Positions 1 through 12,491 of a stretch of DNA of 64,000 nt are shown piece after piece. Position numbers and translations under genes: made by a program. This DNA is from Branchiostoma floridae (lineage: Eukaryota; Chordata; Leptocardii; Amphioxiformes; Branchiostomatidae): the NCBI RefSeq assembly GCF_000003815.2, contig NC_049997.1, positions 8,645,158-8,709,157 of the forward strand, read 5' to 3'. The notes beneath the pieces were generated by a model. It worked only from the letters and a program-made list of their open reading frames with translations, had not been told where the DNA came from and searched no databases. Position 1 is the stretch's first letter; every line of letters starts with the position of its first letter.

Positions 1-1990
1 TTCCTGGGAATGTTTGGCAGTGACAGACCACCCCTAAATTGTAATTAATGCACCAGCCCCTGGTGTTTGTTTGGCCACCACTTGACCCCTGAAGAGCACA
101 GCTGACAAAGGCCAAAGGTCATGGATGGGTAGGTCAGCGTGGGGTCAACGCCACAGGCTTATCTGGATCAACATTCGGTAACAGATTCGGGTCAGCGCAA
201 ATCACATTCCTCTGGTGGCCGGAAAAAATAGCTGAGATTCGCCAAATGGACCTTGCATGAATCCGTGCAAGAGGTGGCAAACTTTCTATCCTCTACCCTG
301 GAGACTTGTATCCCAGCCTTTTCTGTATAGAAATCTTGCAAGGAAAGGTATATCCAGGAGGAAGATTCTGATTCCAAAATTTGACAAACATTGATAAGAG
401 CAAAATATACACCTTAATGTACAATATCACAGGCTCACATTTCTTGTTTCCTTAGATTATTTTCTTTTAAATCGGGTATTTTTTTTTGCGTCACTTCTTA
501 CCTATGTATATACAGTATATATAAAGTTATAAACACGAGAAGCATAAGGACCTGAGTTTCTACAGCTATTAAGCATTTTTACAGGCCTTACATTATTTCC
601 TACTAATTATAACATTTGCAAAAACAAATATTATCAAGAAAATATAAGTTTTAATTCTTGCAAAATACCTCGCTTGTGTTACGTTCTGTATAGCTAGCTA
701 TATATACAACACTCGTACAATAACCCTTTGGTTTGAAAGTGGTATAGATTTTATATAGAATGTTGTTGTTTACTTGTCTGTGAGTAAACAATTTCAAATC
801 AACTGTATCCAAAAAAGTTGAGAATTATGCGAGGGGCGTGGATCATAAGGGGCGTTCGCGTTATAGCAGTACATGTGTATCATCACTAACAAACCGCAAA
901 CGATTCTCCCCCATCCCAGTATAAAAGTGACGTCTGTGTCGGAAGGAAGCGGCGGAAACCGCATTGTTAGCCTCTACAAGCCGAGCCCGGGGGCAGTGAC
1001 TGGAGGAATGCGGCGGGCCCCTCCGGACAGAACCTGACACGCCCCCTGTAGACCTCAAACACGAGGCTGTGATAGGAGGTTTCATGATACACCGGATTGT
1101 AAACAAAACGCTTCTTCCTGGAAGCACATTTGTACAGCGTGAAAATGCAATATACAAACGAATTAGTTCACGTTTTGTTGATTTTGAAGTTTTGAGACTT
1201 GTGTTTATGAGGAAAAACAAAAGCATGTTCTTCACACACCCCTTTGGACCGTCAACGCCCGCTGTGCCACGCCCACTCTTTAGTGACTAAACTTCCATTC
1301 TCGAGTGATTCAACCAAGAAACATTTATGTAATTCATAACATAGACCATTAAAATCAGTCACCAAAGGTCGAAGGCAAACCATTTTGCATCGCAGAAATA
1401 GTTTGGTATCAAATGACATGTTACAGTGATGATGAGGACGGTGCTGAACTTTGGATAAGTCAAGTTCGTCATACTTCAAAGCTGTGACTCTTCACTTCGG
1501 GATTTTTGAATACGCAAAGTTAGAGTTTGGTCTTGTTACACATCCAGTGAGTCAACGAAGTGTGATCTGAAAACAAATACTACACACACAAATGTCGGTC
1601 AAGTTCAATGCTTTATTACGTAAGTTTCTAATCATAATTTGTTATGATGGTGACTTATGATGACTAACATTGCATATTTGGCTCCATGTTTTGATGCCTT
1701 TGCAAATACTCTTCTCAATTTGTTTCAGCAATCTCTCTATGTATTCATAATCTTTGCAAACAGCCTACGTGTGTGTTGTGGTCTTTGAAATTGCCCGTAA
1801 GCAGTTTTAAACTTATCGTGATAGTTAACTTATTGCCATGTAAATGAATGATGAGGTTCAAGTGTTGGAATCAATGAATAGATTCATGCAATGAATACAT
1901 GGATGAATAAATATAATTTGAGGTTCAATTTGACCTTCGGTTGAAAACAATCCGGGAAGCCTGTCGGAAAGAAAAAACACCTGTTGAGGG
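1..1990. other. No gene recognised; one GC-rich patch
   Basis: ORFs here are short and give no family match. 900-1060 is clearly richer in GC (ATAAAAGTGACGTCTGTGTC, GGAATGCGGCGGGCCCCTCC) and might be a promoter or first exon of a gene outside the window, but I see no supported splice site. Confidence 0.3.
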
Positions 1991-1994
1991 GAGC

Positions 1995-2205
1995 TACAGT
2001 AAATGCAGAAACTTTCGCGGTGGTTTAATTTTCGCTGTTTTCGCGGTGGCCCCTTCACCGCGAATTTAAAACCACCGCGAGTATTTTTCCATGGCAGTAA
2101 GAGACTACAGTGCATGGTGCTACCGCGAACTTAAAACCATCGCGAAAAGTCCTTTTTCCCACTTCCGCGAAATAAAATCCCGCGAACTTAAATGCCTTTA
2201 CAGTA
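1995..2205. mobile_element. MITE-like element rich in TTCGCGG/CCGCGAA motifs
   Basis: TACAGTAAATGCA on the left pairs with TGCCTTTACAGTA on the right. Between them, TTCGCGGTGG and CCGCGAACTTAAA alternate, giving a strongly self-complementary element. A decayed relative with TTCGCGA motifs lies at about 19600-19690. Confidence 0.6.
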
Positions 2206-2471
2206 TGTCAAGGGATCGCATTGCTAGCCCTGGATTAAGATGTTACCACCGTGGCGACTGCAATAGTCATGAATGATTTCGACTCCTGTCTGAAACAGTG
2301 CTTTTAAAATACGATAGGCCATTATATATTATATTAGCAAACAATTTAACAAACTTTGGATTTCTACAGTCCTGTACGAAGTTTGAAATATTCAATTCTT
2401 ATGACCTGAAGGATTGACGAACCGATTGTGGAGAATTACTGTCCTTCAATGTAGGTCCTGAGAGAGGGCAG

Positions 2472-2620
2472 GGCGTCCCACAGGGCACAATACTGGGGTC
2501 ACTACAAGCCAAGGACGCCGCCCCACTGGCGCAAGGGTATGAACATACCTTCATATCAACGAGCGCGATCTGCACAATTTCAATGTCAACATGAATTATC
2601 ATAATGTGTCGTTGATAATG
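2472..2620 (+). pseudogene. Non-LTR retrotransposon reverse transcriptase relic
   Basis: From 2472 one frame reads GVPQGTILGS, the conserved RT motif (usually GVPQGSVLGP). About 75 bp later another frame reads HINERDLHNF, matching the usual YINDL segment that follows. The frame break between the two shows the element is dead. Too short to name the LINE clade. Confidence 0.65.
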
Positions 2621-3843
2621 GCGCCTATCAAATATTGTGATTATGGTATTTTGTATCACGTCTTACAGAGGATGGCATTTTTTGACAGGGGAGAGTTATT
2701 CCTAGAGTCTAGAGTAGGGTTTGGGATAGACGACGAGAACGATGTTTTTGACATGGCGTCGTTGTCCCCCATTATCACCATATTATGTCTGTAGAAAGAC
2801 TGGAATTCGTCTATCAGAAGAAATTACGAGAAACATGCTGTGCCTTCAGAAGAATGTTACATTTCTTCTGAGGGGAACACCACTGGGGAAACATAGACTT
2901 TTGAACCCCAAGTGGGGCATGTTGGAGCCTAGTTATTAATAACTTTCTAATTTAGCAAAGGAGGTTTTGTTATGTCATGATAACATTCGAAGTTATGAGT
3001 ACATGGGTTCTGAAGTTCATGCTCTGCACGTACTAAAAAAAGAGTGATTATCTTTCGTTTATGTCCTGATTTGAGAGCTCTAGCACATAGTGCAACAATA
3101 TCCTGTAGTGTTATGCGTTTTGTAGAAACGAACGTCCCTACTTTTCTTGTTGTGAATCTCCACAGTTGCCAGATTTTAGTGCGGCACTGTCCGACATTTG
3201 TCATCATCGTTCGGTTTTTGCAGAGTTTTCAATGGTCTTCATGCAGGTTTGCCGATGGCATCATAAGACAATATCGTAAGAGCCAAAGCAGTGTCCAACA
3301 CCGGTAAATCTCACGGAGATTAGGCAGAGAACCAATCACCAACAAGGCATTCAAGGCAGACTTTTCCGTGAGTCTTCGGTAGCAAGGCCTCTGGCCTATT
3401 AAAACTTTGTATGTCACAAGAATGACTATCCCCAGAATATTCCCTAAGCAGATGTTAGGTCGCGGGGATAGTATAGTACTGGCCGGGATTTTTAATGGCT
3501 CGCTTCCCGTATACTATAGCTACGTACTTCCCCGGGGCTCAACCTATGCTTGAATGTATCCCCCAGTTTTCAATAGATCACATGGCGGGTCCAAACCTCA
3601 AAGCAGATATAAGGATGGGAAATCGTAAAGTTTCCCGGCATGATGACGCCTTTCCAGCTTAACATCTGCTTGGAGTTAAAGCTTCCAAAAGTGAAAAACA
3701 AGTAGAGATAGGAAACATTTAATGGCAGGGAGCGGATATTACCCATCATGCGGGCAGCGTGCTTCCCGTGATAACCCAACACTGTGCGGATGTAGCAGTT
3801 TACATGCCCGAACTGACAAGGTGGCAACACACAACATATATTA

Positions 3844-4017
3844 CAGTAGAAGCCAGTTAATTGCACAACGGATTAACGCACACTTCTATTAAATGCACGG
3901 AATCTCCACATCCAAAACCAGTGTGGTCTAGCTAGATAACTTCGCAATATTGCACCAGTCGGATAATTGCACGAAATTCACTGGCAAATAGACCGTGCAA
4001 TTAAGCGGCTTCTACTG
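3844..4017. mobile_element. MITE family B copy 1 (TA target site, CAGTAGAAGCC TIR)
   Basis: A 174-bp palindromic element starts CAGTAGAAGCCAGTTAATTG and ends with AAGCGGCTTCTACTG. A TA dinucleotide lies on each side (3842-3843, 4018-4019). The CAGT start and TA target suggest a non-autonomous pogo/Tigger-like element. Confidence 0.82.
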
Positions 4018-4206
4018 TATATAGAATATGTGCCTTTACATTAAAAATCCCACTAAAGACTGAACATGTCCATATCTTGAACGACCGTTGCCCTTCACTG
4101 CCTTTGAACATAACTGATGATAAATTTATTTTGTAGAGTAGAATTGTTGCCTCCGGATGTACGAGTACATGGAGAAGAGCTGTCGAAGTGCCAGGATGTA
4201 GAGTTT

Positions 4207-4387
4207 AATCTCCAAGCAGATCATACGGTAGCATAAGATAGTATCAAAATCTGGCAGAGGAGTGAAGCCGGCCTAGGAGTGTGTTTGGCTACCAGGGCTA
4301 CATGGCAAATGGACACCTCTTGGCTGACTACACTCCTTGGCCAGTTTGGTACTTTTTTATGCCATTGTAGGATCTGCTTTGAGATTA
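4207..4387. mobile_element. MITE family A copy (AATCTCCAAGCAGATC TIR)
   Basis: Long terminal inverted repeats: AATCTCCAAGCAGATCATAC with GGTAGCATAAGATAGTATCA, mirrored by TTTTATGCCATTGTAGGATC with TGCTTTGAGATT. Internal CCTCTTGGCTGACTACACTC is shared with the copy at 18103. No ORF. Confidence 0.82.
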
Positions 4388-4764
4388 TGTAGAGTTTGCA
4401 TTTGAGCAGACATGACAGTCCGGGGCATAGGAAGAGGCTACTAATTCACAGAGGGGTAGCCTACCGGTCTGTGTTTTTAGGCGGTAATATGTTGTAATGA
4501 AATGTCCTTATAATAGTCAAATCCCTTGAATTATTCTGACCCAAAATATGAAACCTTCAATAAGGCTGTATGGCTTTGAACATAAACTTTGTTCAGAAAT
4601 TCCCTGTCAGACTACCCAACTGATCATGAAATAAAACATCTGTCTAAAAGGGATATAACAAGAATGCTAAAGCTTGTTCATAACCTTCGACCACACAGAG
4701 GGGTACTTTGTGTAGTAGTCGTTGCCATACATTGTACCATGTACAATTGTCGTGCAATAAAGTT

Positions 4765-4765
<1 letters not shown>

Positions 4766-4831
<66 letters not shown>
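4766..4831. repeat. (CT)n microsatellite
   Basis: About 33 uninterrupted CT units. Any long Ser/Leu ORF through it is an artefact. Confidence 0.97.
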
Positions 4832-4834
<3 letters not shown>

Positions 4835-5518
4835 ATAACCATCCAGTCGGACAAGAAAACAGTCGGAGACGTTTATTTCATTTTTAGGTTAGATCAACAT
4901 CACACTTTCAAATTTCTGTACATCTGTCTCCCTACATCTACGATACACTCACTACAATCAATCAAAACAATCAAAATCTACAGAAATTATAAATTTTCAC
5001 TTCACAAGCGTCGTTTCAGCATCCATGGCAGAAACAAGATGGCGGAAACACTACAGAACTTGCCAGGTCAAAGGTCAATAAGACTAAGTTTACAAGTAAC
5101 ATAGCTAATGACACTACTTTTTATTGAGCTCTCGTTTTATATCTCAAATCGCAGAGATCTGAACACTCGTGGTAAAAGAATAGCGATGCACGTGCGGAAA
5201 GAAAGCAGAAGGCACACACTGTACATACAAAATCAAGAAGTCAACAATAGGTCTTTAAAATCCTAGTTTTGTCCCCAAAACAGCTGCTAGAAATCCTGAA
5301 ATAATATCATACACTTCGACTTCTTTTGTGCGCCTCATGTTGATATTCTTAAGTTTCTTACAAACTAAATCACTGAGGGGTATAGTAGCACCAGTTGACT
5401 GACATCTATTCATTTTGTTTAACTAGCTAACTAACTAACAAATACTCTAGAGCTTATCAACATATAGATAGACTAACTGTTTGCATCGTTAGCTGAACAC
5501 AGGCTAGCAACTGTTCTA

Positions 5519-5650
5519 TAATCTCCAGGCAGATTCACCAGTGGTGTTAGATAGTGTTAAAGCTAGAATAGTCGGCCAAAGGAGTCAGTCGACTGACCGG
5601 CTATACTCAATGGTCAGCTTTGATACTATCTTATACCACCGGCATAGATA
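5519..5650. mobile_element. MITE family A copy, diverged and truncated
   Basis: AATCTCCAGGCAGATTCACC on the left and TGATACTATCTTATACCACC on the right match family A; the right terminal CTGCTTGGAGATT has been lost. Confidence 0.6.
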
Positions 5651-6769
5651 ACTATTCTACTGGTAAAGAACTGAACCAACATATAAGGTTATAATTGACA
5701 TCCCTCGCGGTATTGTATATCATAAGACACGTCATATAAAAACACTCCAAAACTAAAGCGTCACATTGACATATTCTACAAAAAATATCAAATACCAAAC
5801 AAGGATTAATATTACATACAACTTGATACAGAGTAACGCCGAAGTATTTCCATGATTTGCTTTTTGAAATTAACGGGAATATCTGTACGTTTTTTCCACG
5901 TTTTGTAGAAGGAGAATGATCCTTTTTTTTCCTTGAGCAAAGATTGCCAAAGTGAGTAAGTGTGTGGAAGATACGGATACCACATTGTTTTATTGTTCAC
6001 GTCGGACATCAAAGTCCTTGCAACAAAAATTTAACGTCGATAGCTACCAGGTTTTCGACCCGTTCGTCTCGAGCATTTCTCTCTTGTGAGCAGTCAGCCT
6101 TAAACAGAAGCAGTCGCCAGTTCGGGCTCTTTCCTCTCTGTAGGAGAACAAAGAACATCACGTCAAAAAAACGTTTATTAAACGCCAGCTTTTGTAATCT
6201 TTCCTTAAATATCAGTTATATGTAGACATGGGGTCAAACTATTCTGAACATGTTTTTGAACTGTAAATACGATAAGAAAGGACTTGGATTGATTCAAAAT
6301 TTCTTTAAGAAAGACTTGAGTTGCAGAGTCAATCGTTTAAGTAAGTCCAAATTCTAGATAAGTTGGAAGTTATTCTCAAAGCGGAAGTTGTATGGAAAGA
6401 TTATGACTTTTTCTTGATAAGCGTGTACTACCGGATGGACCGGTAAGACATAAGGAGTCTTCTCATCCAACATCTGATTGGAGAATGATTCGGGTGAACT
6501 TTCAAGTGAAACGATTTCGAGCTCGTTAGTCTTTTTAGTAACTACGTAACTAGTAACTAAGCTACCTGTATATTCATTCTCCTAATGGTTTATACTATGT
6601 TAAAAAAAAAAACTAACATTTAATCTAATTGATTTGATTGCTCACATTGTACGTCAACTTACGTTTATACACTGGCATCTCACACCGGAAAGAAACACCA
6701 TGCCAACATGTAGAAAAGTGTAAAGGAATAAAGAAAATTTGAATGTAAATGGAATTTTACAGGATAATA

Positions 6770-6942
6770 CAGTAGAAGTCAGTTAATTGCACAACGGATG
6801 ATCGCACTCTTCCGGACAATGCACAAAATCCCCAAATCCCCTGGTGGTGCGGTCAAGCTTAATAACTTCGCTTTGTTGCACCATTCGGATAATTGCACGA
6901 AATACACTGTCAAAGGGGTGTGCAATTAAGCGGCTTCTACTG
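6770..6942. mobile_element. MITE family B copy 2
   Basis: Same terminal repeats and internal GGATAATTGCACGAAATACAC as the copies at 3844 and 30058. TA precedes it; the right flank has mutated. It lies just past the 3' end of MS4A-like gene 1. Confidence 0.8.
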
Positions 6943-6983
6943 TTGTCAAATCAACGGAGCTATAAATCACCATGATAATGATA

Positions 6984-9900
6984 TCATACGCTAGCGACAG
7001 GTTTACCTAGTGTCAGGGGGACCACCTTGATGCCACCATCAGGCTGTTGGACTGCCCTCTGACCTGGTCCGAGGGGCGTGGCCTTGGTGCCGTCGTACAC
7101 AACAATGGCAGGGGCCTGGGGAGTAAAGAAATGTCATGTTTGTTTGTTTGTTTGTTTGTTTGTTTATTAAGAAATCTCCATTAGTGAGCGCATACAACTA
7201 CTACTTTTCTGTAGTCATCTTCCATAAAATATAATAAATCATAACTACTATTTACAATACTAACACTTATTATCCACCAATTGTAATACAATAAATTACA
7301 CGTTTAACATCAATCAATGACATCATTTAACTGTTGCCTCAAAATGGGACTTTATTCCCAACCAATATGGCGGACATTAAGTAACCTCATCATCACGTGA
7401 CTATATTTACGTCCAATTCATAAGTTTCACATTCCCCATAATCCATAGCGCATCCTCCCAAGTTGCTGGGCCTAACTACCTGCGCAAGCTGCCATGCGAA
7501 TATTCACCTTGGTGTATTATTGCAGCCATTAGGTACCCAATCTGAGCAACGATGCACTTTATCGAACATGGGACCACCCATTTCACGTTCCTTCCGAAAG
7601 ACGATTATGCTATAGTCTTTTTCGTGAATGAAAAGTTGAATACTTGTGGTGCATGGTGGGAATTCGTGGTTGCTAATACCAGTACTCTCCAAGCAGAGGT
7701 TTGTGGGGAAGATCGTGACCTTTTCCTTTTATTCCGTTTTTTTTCGATCAGCCTCCCCATCCTTGGTGGGAACCTCTGCTTGGAGCCTAAATACTAGTAC
7801 CATGTGCAAATGTTCACCTTAGTAGATGACAGTGCTTGATAGGAGTAAAAAGATGCATGATGGGAGTATAAAGATTACCTCGTGTCCATGGTAACCGGAG
7901 CAGATCCCTCCACACCCGATACAGGAGATGACGGCGGTCAGGATAACTTCAATCACAGCCGAGATGATGATCAGAGCTAGCAGGGCGGCGTGGTTCTCCT
8001 GCAGAGGCATCCCAGACAAATGAATAAATAAGAACAATAAATTAATAAGAACAATAAATGTCATTTAGTGCTGCAACTACTACTGCTACTATTCCAAATA
8101 CGGTCGCCATTTTTTTATTGTTCTAATGCGAGTGCAAAATCTGACCAAAGCGAGGCTGCGTTGGTTTAAGGTTCCCCTATCTTTCATCAAAGCATGGTGT
8201 CGGTAAGCATGGCAATCTAGATTTGAAAATATCATTTGCTTCATAATCTGAAAAGTGATTCTCTATTCTAAACAAAATTGCATTTTCCTTGGAAGTTTTA
8301 GATACCGACTGCCCTTCGTTTAGTCGAATCTTATTATTCTACTCTAACAAAGTTTCATACGAAGATAGCAAATACGTTCTGATATAGTAAGTCAATGAAT
8401 TAGATTGAACGTACGTAGTAGGGCCAGTAGCGACGCAACTCTGTCTTGAAGTCGTGGATCCATCCCGCCGAGGTGACGCTTTCTGCCGCGGCCTCGGTCA
8501 CTCCGCTGTCGGTGCCCATGACGGGGTCGGTCGGCGCGACAGTCACACCGTTCTCCGGCCGGCCGTTAGCCTGCCGTGCATCCCTGTACGACAGATGAAC
8601 GTCAAGGTCAACAAATAACATTGACTAAACGTCCATGTAACGTTTAGTCAAGCAATGATAAGGCCAGGAAGACACTCCTTATTCTGCTGGGTAATGATCG
8701 GCTAGGCCGGTTAGCTTTCGGGAACGAAGTGTATGATACAAAAGACACTAAACTACACAAGAAAATAGTTGTGGGCATTATTATATTTGTGTATATGTAT
8801 TGTGTTTTACGTATGCGTTTTAATTTTTCGTTTCCACAAACAGTCCGGCCATGCCCGGTTTAGAAATGTGACGTTAAAGACTGTGGCGTGTTCCTGGTTA
8901 GTTTACGAAATCTGCTGCGCTGTTCAAAGAACTTCATGGGCATTTGGAGTAACATATCGAATATTGAAAACAGTCCATATGAGGCATGACATCCAACGAC
9001 TCTAGCCAAGTTAATTTCAGCTTCAACTTCATCACTTGCAGGGCGCATTGAAAACCGCCCTAGTGGCGACATGTCGTTGCTGGGTACATAAATAAATAAA
9101 TAAAAATAAATAAATCATGTTGCATATCCACTTTTAACTTTTAAAGTTACGTCACCAGAGGCAGCCAATCACAGAGCCATATTCCGTACCTGACGGGTGG
9201 AACAGTGTACGTCACGGGGACCCTCTCAGTCACTGTCATGAAGGCGTCATCAAAGTAGTAGTCATTCACGATTCCGGACTCCGCAATCCCCACCAGCACG
9301 GTCAGCAGGGTGGTCACGAACGCAAGGATAGCGAACACCACAAAGGACGTGATCTATGCAGTTAGGAAAAATGAGACAGGTTAAAGGTCATAATAAGTGT
9401 ATATCGCCCCCCGTCGGTAGGGTGGTCACGAACGCAAGAATCGCGAACACCACAAAGGACGTGATCTAAGTGGTTAGGAAATATGAGACAGGTCAAAGGT
9501 CATGAGAAGTGTATATCGCCCCCCGTCAGCAGGGTGGTCACGAACGCAAGGATCGCGAACACCACAAATGATGTTATCTAGGGAAATATGAGACAGTCAA
9601 AGGTTGTGAGAAGTCGACATCGGCCTCCGTCCCGGATAAGAGAAGGTCGATGCACACGGAAATAAAAAATTAAGAAAAAAAAGTCTCGTATCGAGAGCAA
9701 TTGCGTAAGGCGTTTGAAGAATGAGTGATACTACATATAGATATCTGTTCAACAGTGTTATGAGCAGCAGTCTGGGATATGTAGCTTACATGGTACCCGA
9801 TACGATGATGGCCTGGATTGTAGCGTTGTTCGCTTTGGTCTGCTCCCGAAAACCTTTGGCGGACCAAAGCGAACAAGGCTGGACTCCAGGCTAACCTGAT

Positions 9901-11682
9901 GGACATCTCCAAGCAGATGTACTAGTTTGAATTTCCTTTAAGTCGTCCTATTCATTACTGTAGCTTCTTATTTCATAGTTTCAACACAAATCCATCAAAT
10001 ATCCTCAACAATTTTGGTCTGTTTTTAGTGTTGTTTTTTACTCAAGTATTCTCGTAACAGACAGAATTAAGTGTACAAAACATTGCAGACCCAGAGTCCA
10101 AGAGACAAACCAGGTGTTCTACATACTTAGAGATTAGGACATCTCAACAACTGAACCCTAAGATGTAAGGTTATAGCGTGGGACCCAACCTTGTTTAGGT
10201 CACTCAATTCCCAACAAGGGCTGGTGTGGTGCACACCCAGAAAAGGATGGACTCCAGGCAAATTCTTTATCAAGATGTCGGTAAGAAGATGAATATACAT
10301 TAAGCAGAGGGCCTAGGGGAGACGTGCCCATAGCCGGGAGGGGTATGGGCTTGTAAGAACCACCCCACCCCCTAACACATACACACTCAGGGGTCTCCCA
10401 AAAGCATGATCAATAAACCATATGGATTGTATCTTGATAGATCTGTTATCGACAGTTTCCAGTTTGTCTAAAAATGTCTAAAAGGACCCCCCAAAACAAA
10501 ATTCTGGCTACGGGTATGGAATATGGAAAAAGAATTATTTAAAGATACTCACCAAGCAGCCGTCCCCAGGGTTGTAGGCGCTGCGTATCGCCAGGATTCC
10601 CGCTAACAACACCTACAAAGTACGTATCATATCAACGTCAATCAACACAGCACCATGATACTCCATCTTACCTCACACATTCTACACATTCTGTGTCAGC
10701 TTACATCTTCTGTAATCTGATAAATATAAACTATCGTCCCTTGAAAAGAGGACAACATTTACGTCCAAATTCCGGACGTTAATCCGGTAAATAGACACTG
10801 TGTTCCCCCGCGTATTGCAGGAATTTTAGTATGTATTTTGGAATGTTCTAAACGCCTTTGAATTGTAAACAAATGCTATCAGTATCAGAACAGTTCACTG
10901 TCAGACAGATATATTTGACAGTGCACCGTACTTCACTGTCTTGTTTGTCTTTCTGACGTTATCGCTATCTATTAAAACATCAGAATTCCTTACACTGTTA
11001 TGATCAACTATGATTTGGGATATTTCACGATGGACACAAACGTGAGTTTGCTTATTTCGAAGACACATTTCTTATAATGAAAAGAATTCGACTTTGTCAA
11101 ACCATTATATATAGCCCCAAAGCAGGCTGTTGTAATGTCGTTTCAATATTGAAGTTCATTCAACAACATGGGTCATAACGGTGAATTTTAAAAAATAAAA
11201 TAGAATAAAACACAATTCTGATATCAGAAATCAATTAGTGTAGATCAATATAGTATGTGTCTACTCTATCTAGTCTAACAGATAATTATCAATTCTAACT
11301 TATTAGATAGAGCCAGTGGTTACTATAGCCTGGTATCTAGTCGATTATAGCTCTTTTAAAAATCTCTTCTGTCCTCTTAAGTACTAGTATTTACGGAGAG
11401 GACTGTCGGAAGACACGTCGGAGCTATCATGAATACGGCTGGATACCAGGCTATGATACAGAGGATGGTAACAAAGCTAAGTCGTAAGAGGGTTAAAAAC
11501 GAGAGACTTACGAAGAAGCCGCTCCATATTGGGGCACCGACGACACAGACGACCGGCGCGCAGTATCCGTAGCAGGCGCCGAGCCCGATAATGCCCAGCA
11601 GGATGCTGAAGATGCCGAGGATAACCAGGAAGATACCGAGGCAGTACGCCCCTCGGACGTTATACCCCCAGGCGTTACACAT
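6984..11682 (-). CDS. CD20/MS4A-like four-pass membrane protein, gene 1 (6 coding exons, 271 aa)
   Basis: I assembled six minus-strand exons: 11512-11682, 10553-10612, 9190-9353, 8415-8583, 7879-7998 and 6984-7115. All have GT/AG borders and compatible phases, and together they encode 271 residues. Exon 1 starts at ATG 11680-11682 and holds TM1 (LGIFLVILGIFSILLG) and the start of TM2 (APIWSGFF). TM2 continues in exon 2 (VLLAGILAI). TM3 is in exon 3 and TM4 in exon 5. A long Cys-free loop of about 85 residues lies between TM3 and TM4 and is partly encoded by an extra exon (8415-8583) that gene 2 lacks. The PIWSG...AGILAI pattern in TM2 is typical of the CD20/MS4A family, whose members act at membranes in signalling and Ca2+ handling; the substrate is unknown here. 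The tail contains PGQRAVQQPDG. The end is uncertain: reading on gives TGA at 6984-6986, but a possible donor (G|GTAAAC near 7006) matches the phase used in gene 2. Confidence 0.78.
7137..7195 (-). mobile_element. LINE 3' end fragment with (AAAC)n tail, minus strand
   Basis: A (TGTT)n run is followed by TATTAAGAAATCTCCATTAG. A related stretch (TTGTTTATTAAGAAACCTTT) occurs at 40556. Read on the minus strand this is a non-LTR 3' end with an AAAC tail. No coding part remains. Confidence 0.4.
7687..7785. mobile_element. Short hairpin element with CTCCAAGCAGAGGTT termini
   Basis: CTCCAAGCAGAGGTTTGTGG is mirrored by GTGGGAACCTCTGCTTGGAG. The first 10 bases are those of family A, but the rest differs, so this is a related subfamily. 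It lies in gene 1 intron 5. Confidence 0.7.
9300..9600. repeat. 112-bp tandem repeat (3 copies) derived from the 5' half of gene 1 exon 3
   Basis: GTGGTCACGAACGCAAG occurs at 9310, 9422 and 9534, a period of 112 bp. Each unit carries the acceptor side and first ~20 codons of exon 3 (ITSFVVFAILAF...) plus intron containing a GACAGGTCAAAGGTCA motif. The two outer copies keep a TAG acceptor but have no donor, so they are truncated pseudo-exons. The third copy is more diverged. Confidence 0.85.
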
Positions 11683-11919
11683 CACAGCTCACGTTTCACA
11701 CTCAAGCAGCTGAGAAGGAGAAATAATAACATCTTAGATGATTGGTATGAAGCTGTAAGGTGAAGATGCCGGGGATAACGAGGAAGATACCGAGGCAGTA
11801 CGCCCCTCGGACGTTATACCCCCAGGCGTTACACATCACAGCTCACGTTTCACACTCAAGCAGCTGGAATGGAGAAATAATAATAACATCTTAGATGATT
11901 GGTATGAAGCTGTAAGATG
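11611..11919. repeat. 154-bp tandem duplication covering the 5' part of gene 1 exon 1
   Basis: The segment 11611-11764 is repeated at about 11765-11919 with a period of 154 bp. The unit contains the start codon, the first ~20 codons of exon 1, the upstream acceptor and intron sequence. The outer copy therefore has a second start codon and acceptor but no exon 3' end. It is a pseudo-exon in the 5' UTR intron. Confidence 0.85.
11683..11716 (-). other. 5' UTR exon edge with splice acceptor upstream of gene 1 ATG
   Basis: Read on the minus strand, a pyrimidine tract ending CTCCTTCTCAG lies just before CTGCTTGAGTGTG and the exon 1 start codon. This is a strong acceptor, so gene 1 very likely begins with a spliced non-coding exon further upstream, which I could not locate. 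Gene 2 has the same arrangement, with CAG|ACG before its ATG. Confidence 0.5.
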
Positions 11920-12491
11920 AAATCAAAATAAGGAAGATATGATATCATTAAACTTGATACGTTTTGGAAGCTGATAAGACAGCAGGAAATGACCACTTTG
12001 TCATCATCTTCAAAATGGCTGAAGCCAAGGTCAGACCCCAATGGCAAGGTCAGATGAAGTATGAATGCTCCACTGTTGTGGACTATTTCGTTACAATGCT
12101 GCAGCTGACGGACACATCGTTATTCCAGAGACAGATGAAGTTGTTGATGATTTATTGCGCCAAGTGTACTCAACGGGGGTGCCTAGAGATGACGTCACCG
12201 AGAGCATGCGCAGTATGTAGATCATGAAGAACCAGTTGAAAACCGCAGATGTACTTTTTATACCTCATGATTTTCTTTTTAGGAGAATCTTTTAGCCATT
12301 GACGAAAGCGGACCATCGGAAACCAACTAAAAGGACAACAGGCTAAAGAATTTTGGCAACTTTTTACAAACACGACGGAGAAAAAAGAGGCAGCATTGTC
12401 AGAGCAAGGAGGTTAAAGTCAGAGCATGAAAGTATATTTGCGTCGGTTAGTAACGTCCTTGGCTAGTCTTCATAATTACCTCCATGAAATG

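Noticed and set aside
192-377. 61-codon minus-strand ORF at the window edge
   Set aside because: No recognisable family, no good acceptor or donor, and it is cut off from any neighbouring exon.
4589-5104. 171-codon ORF with a long Ser/Leu run
   Set aside because: The run is translated (CT)n microsatellite; the flanks have no protein features.
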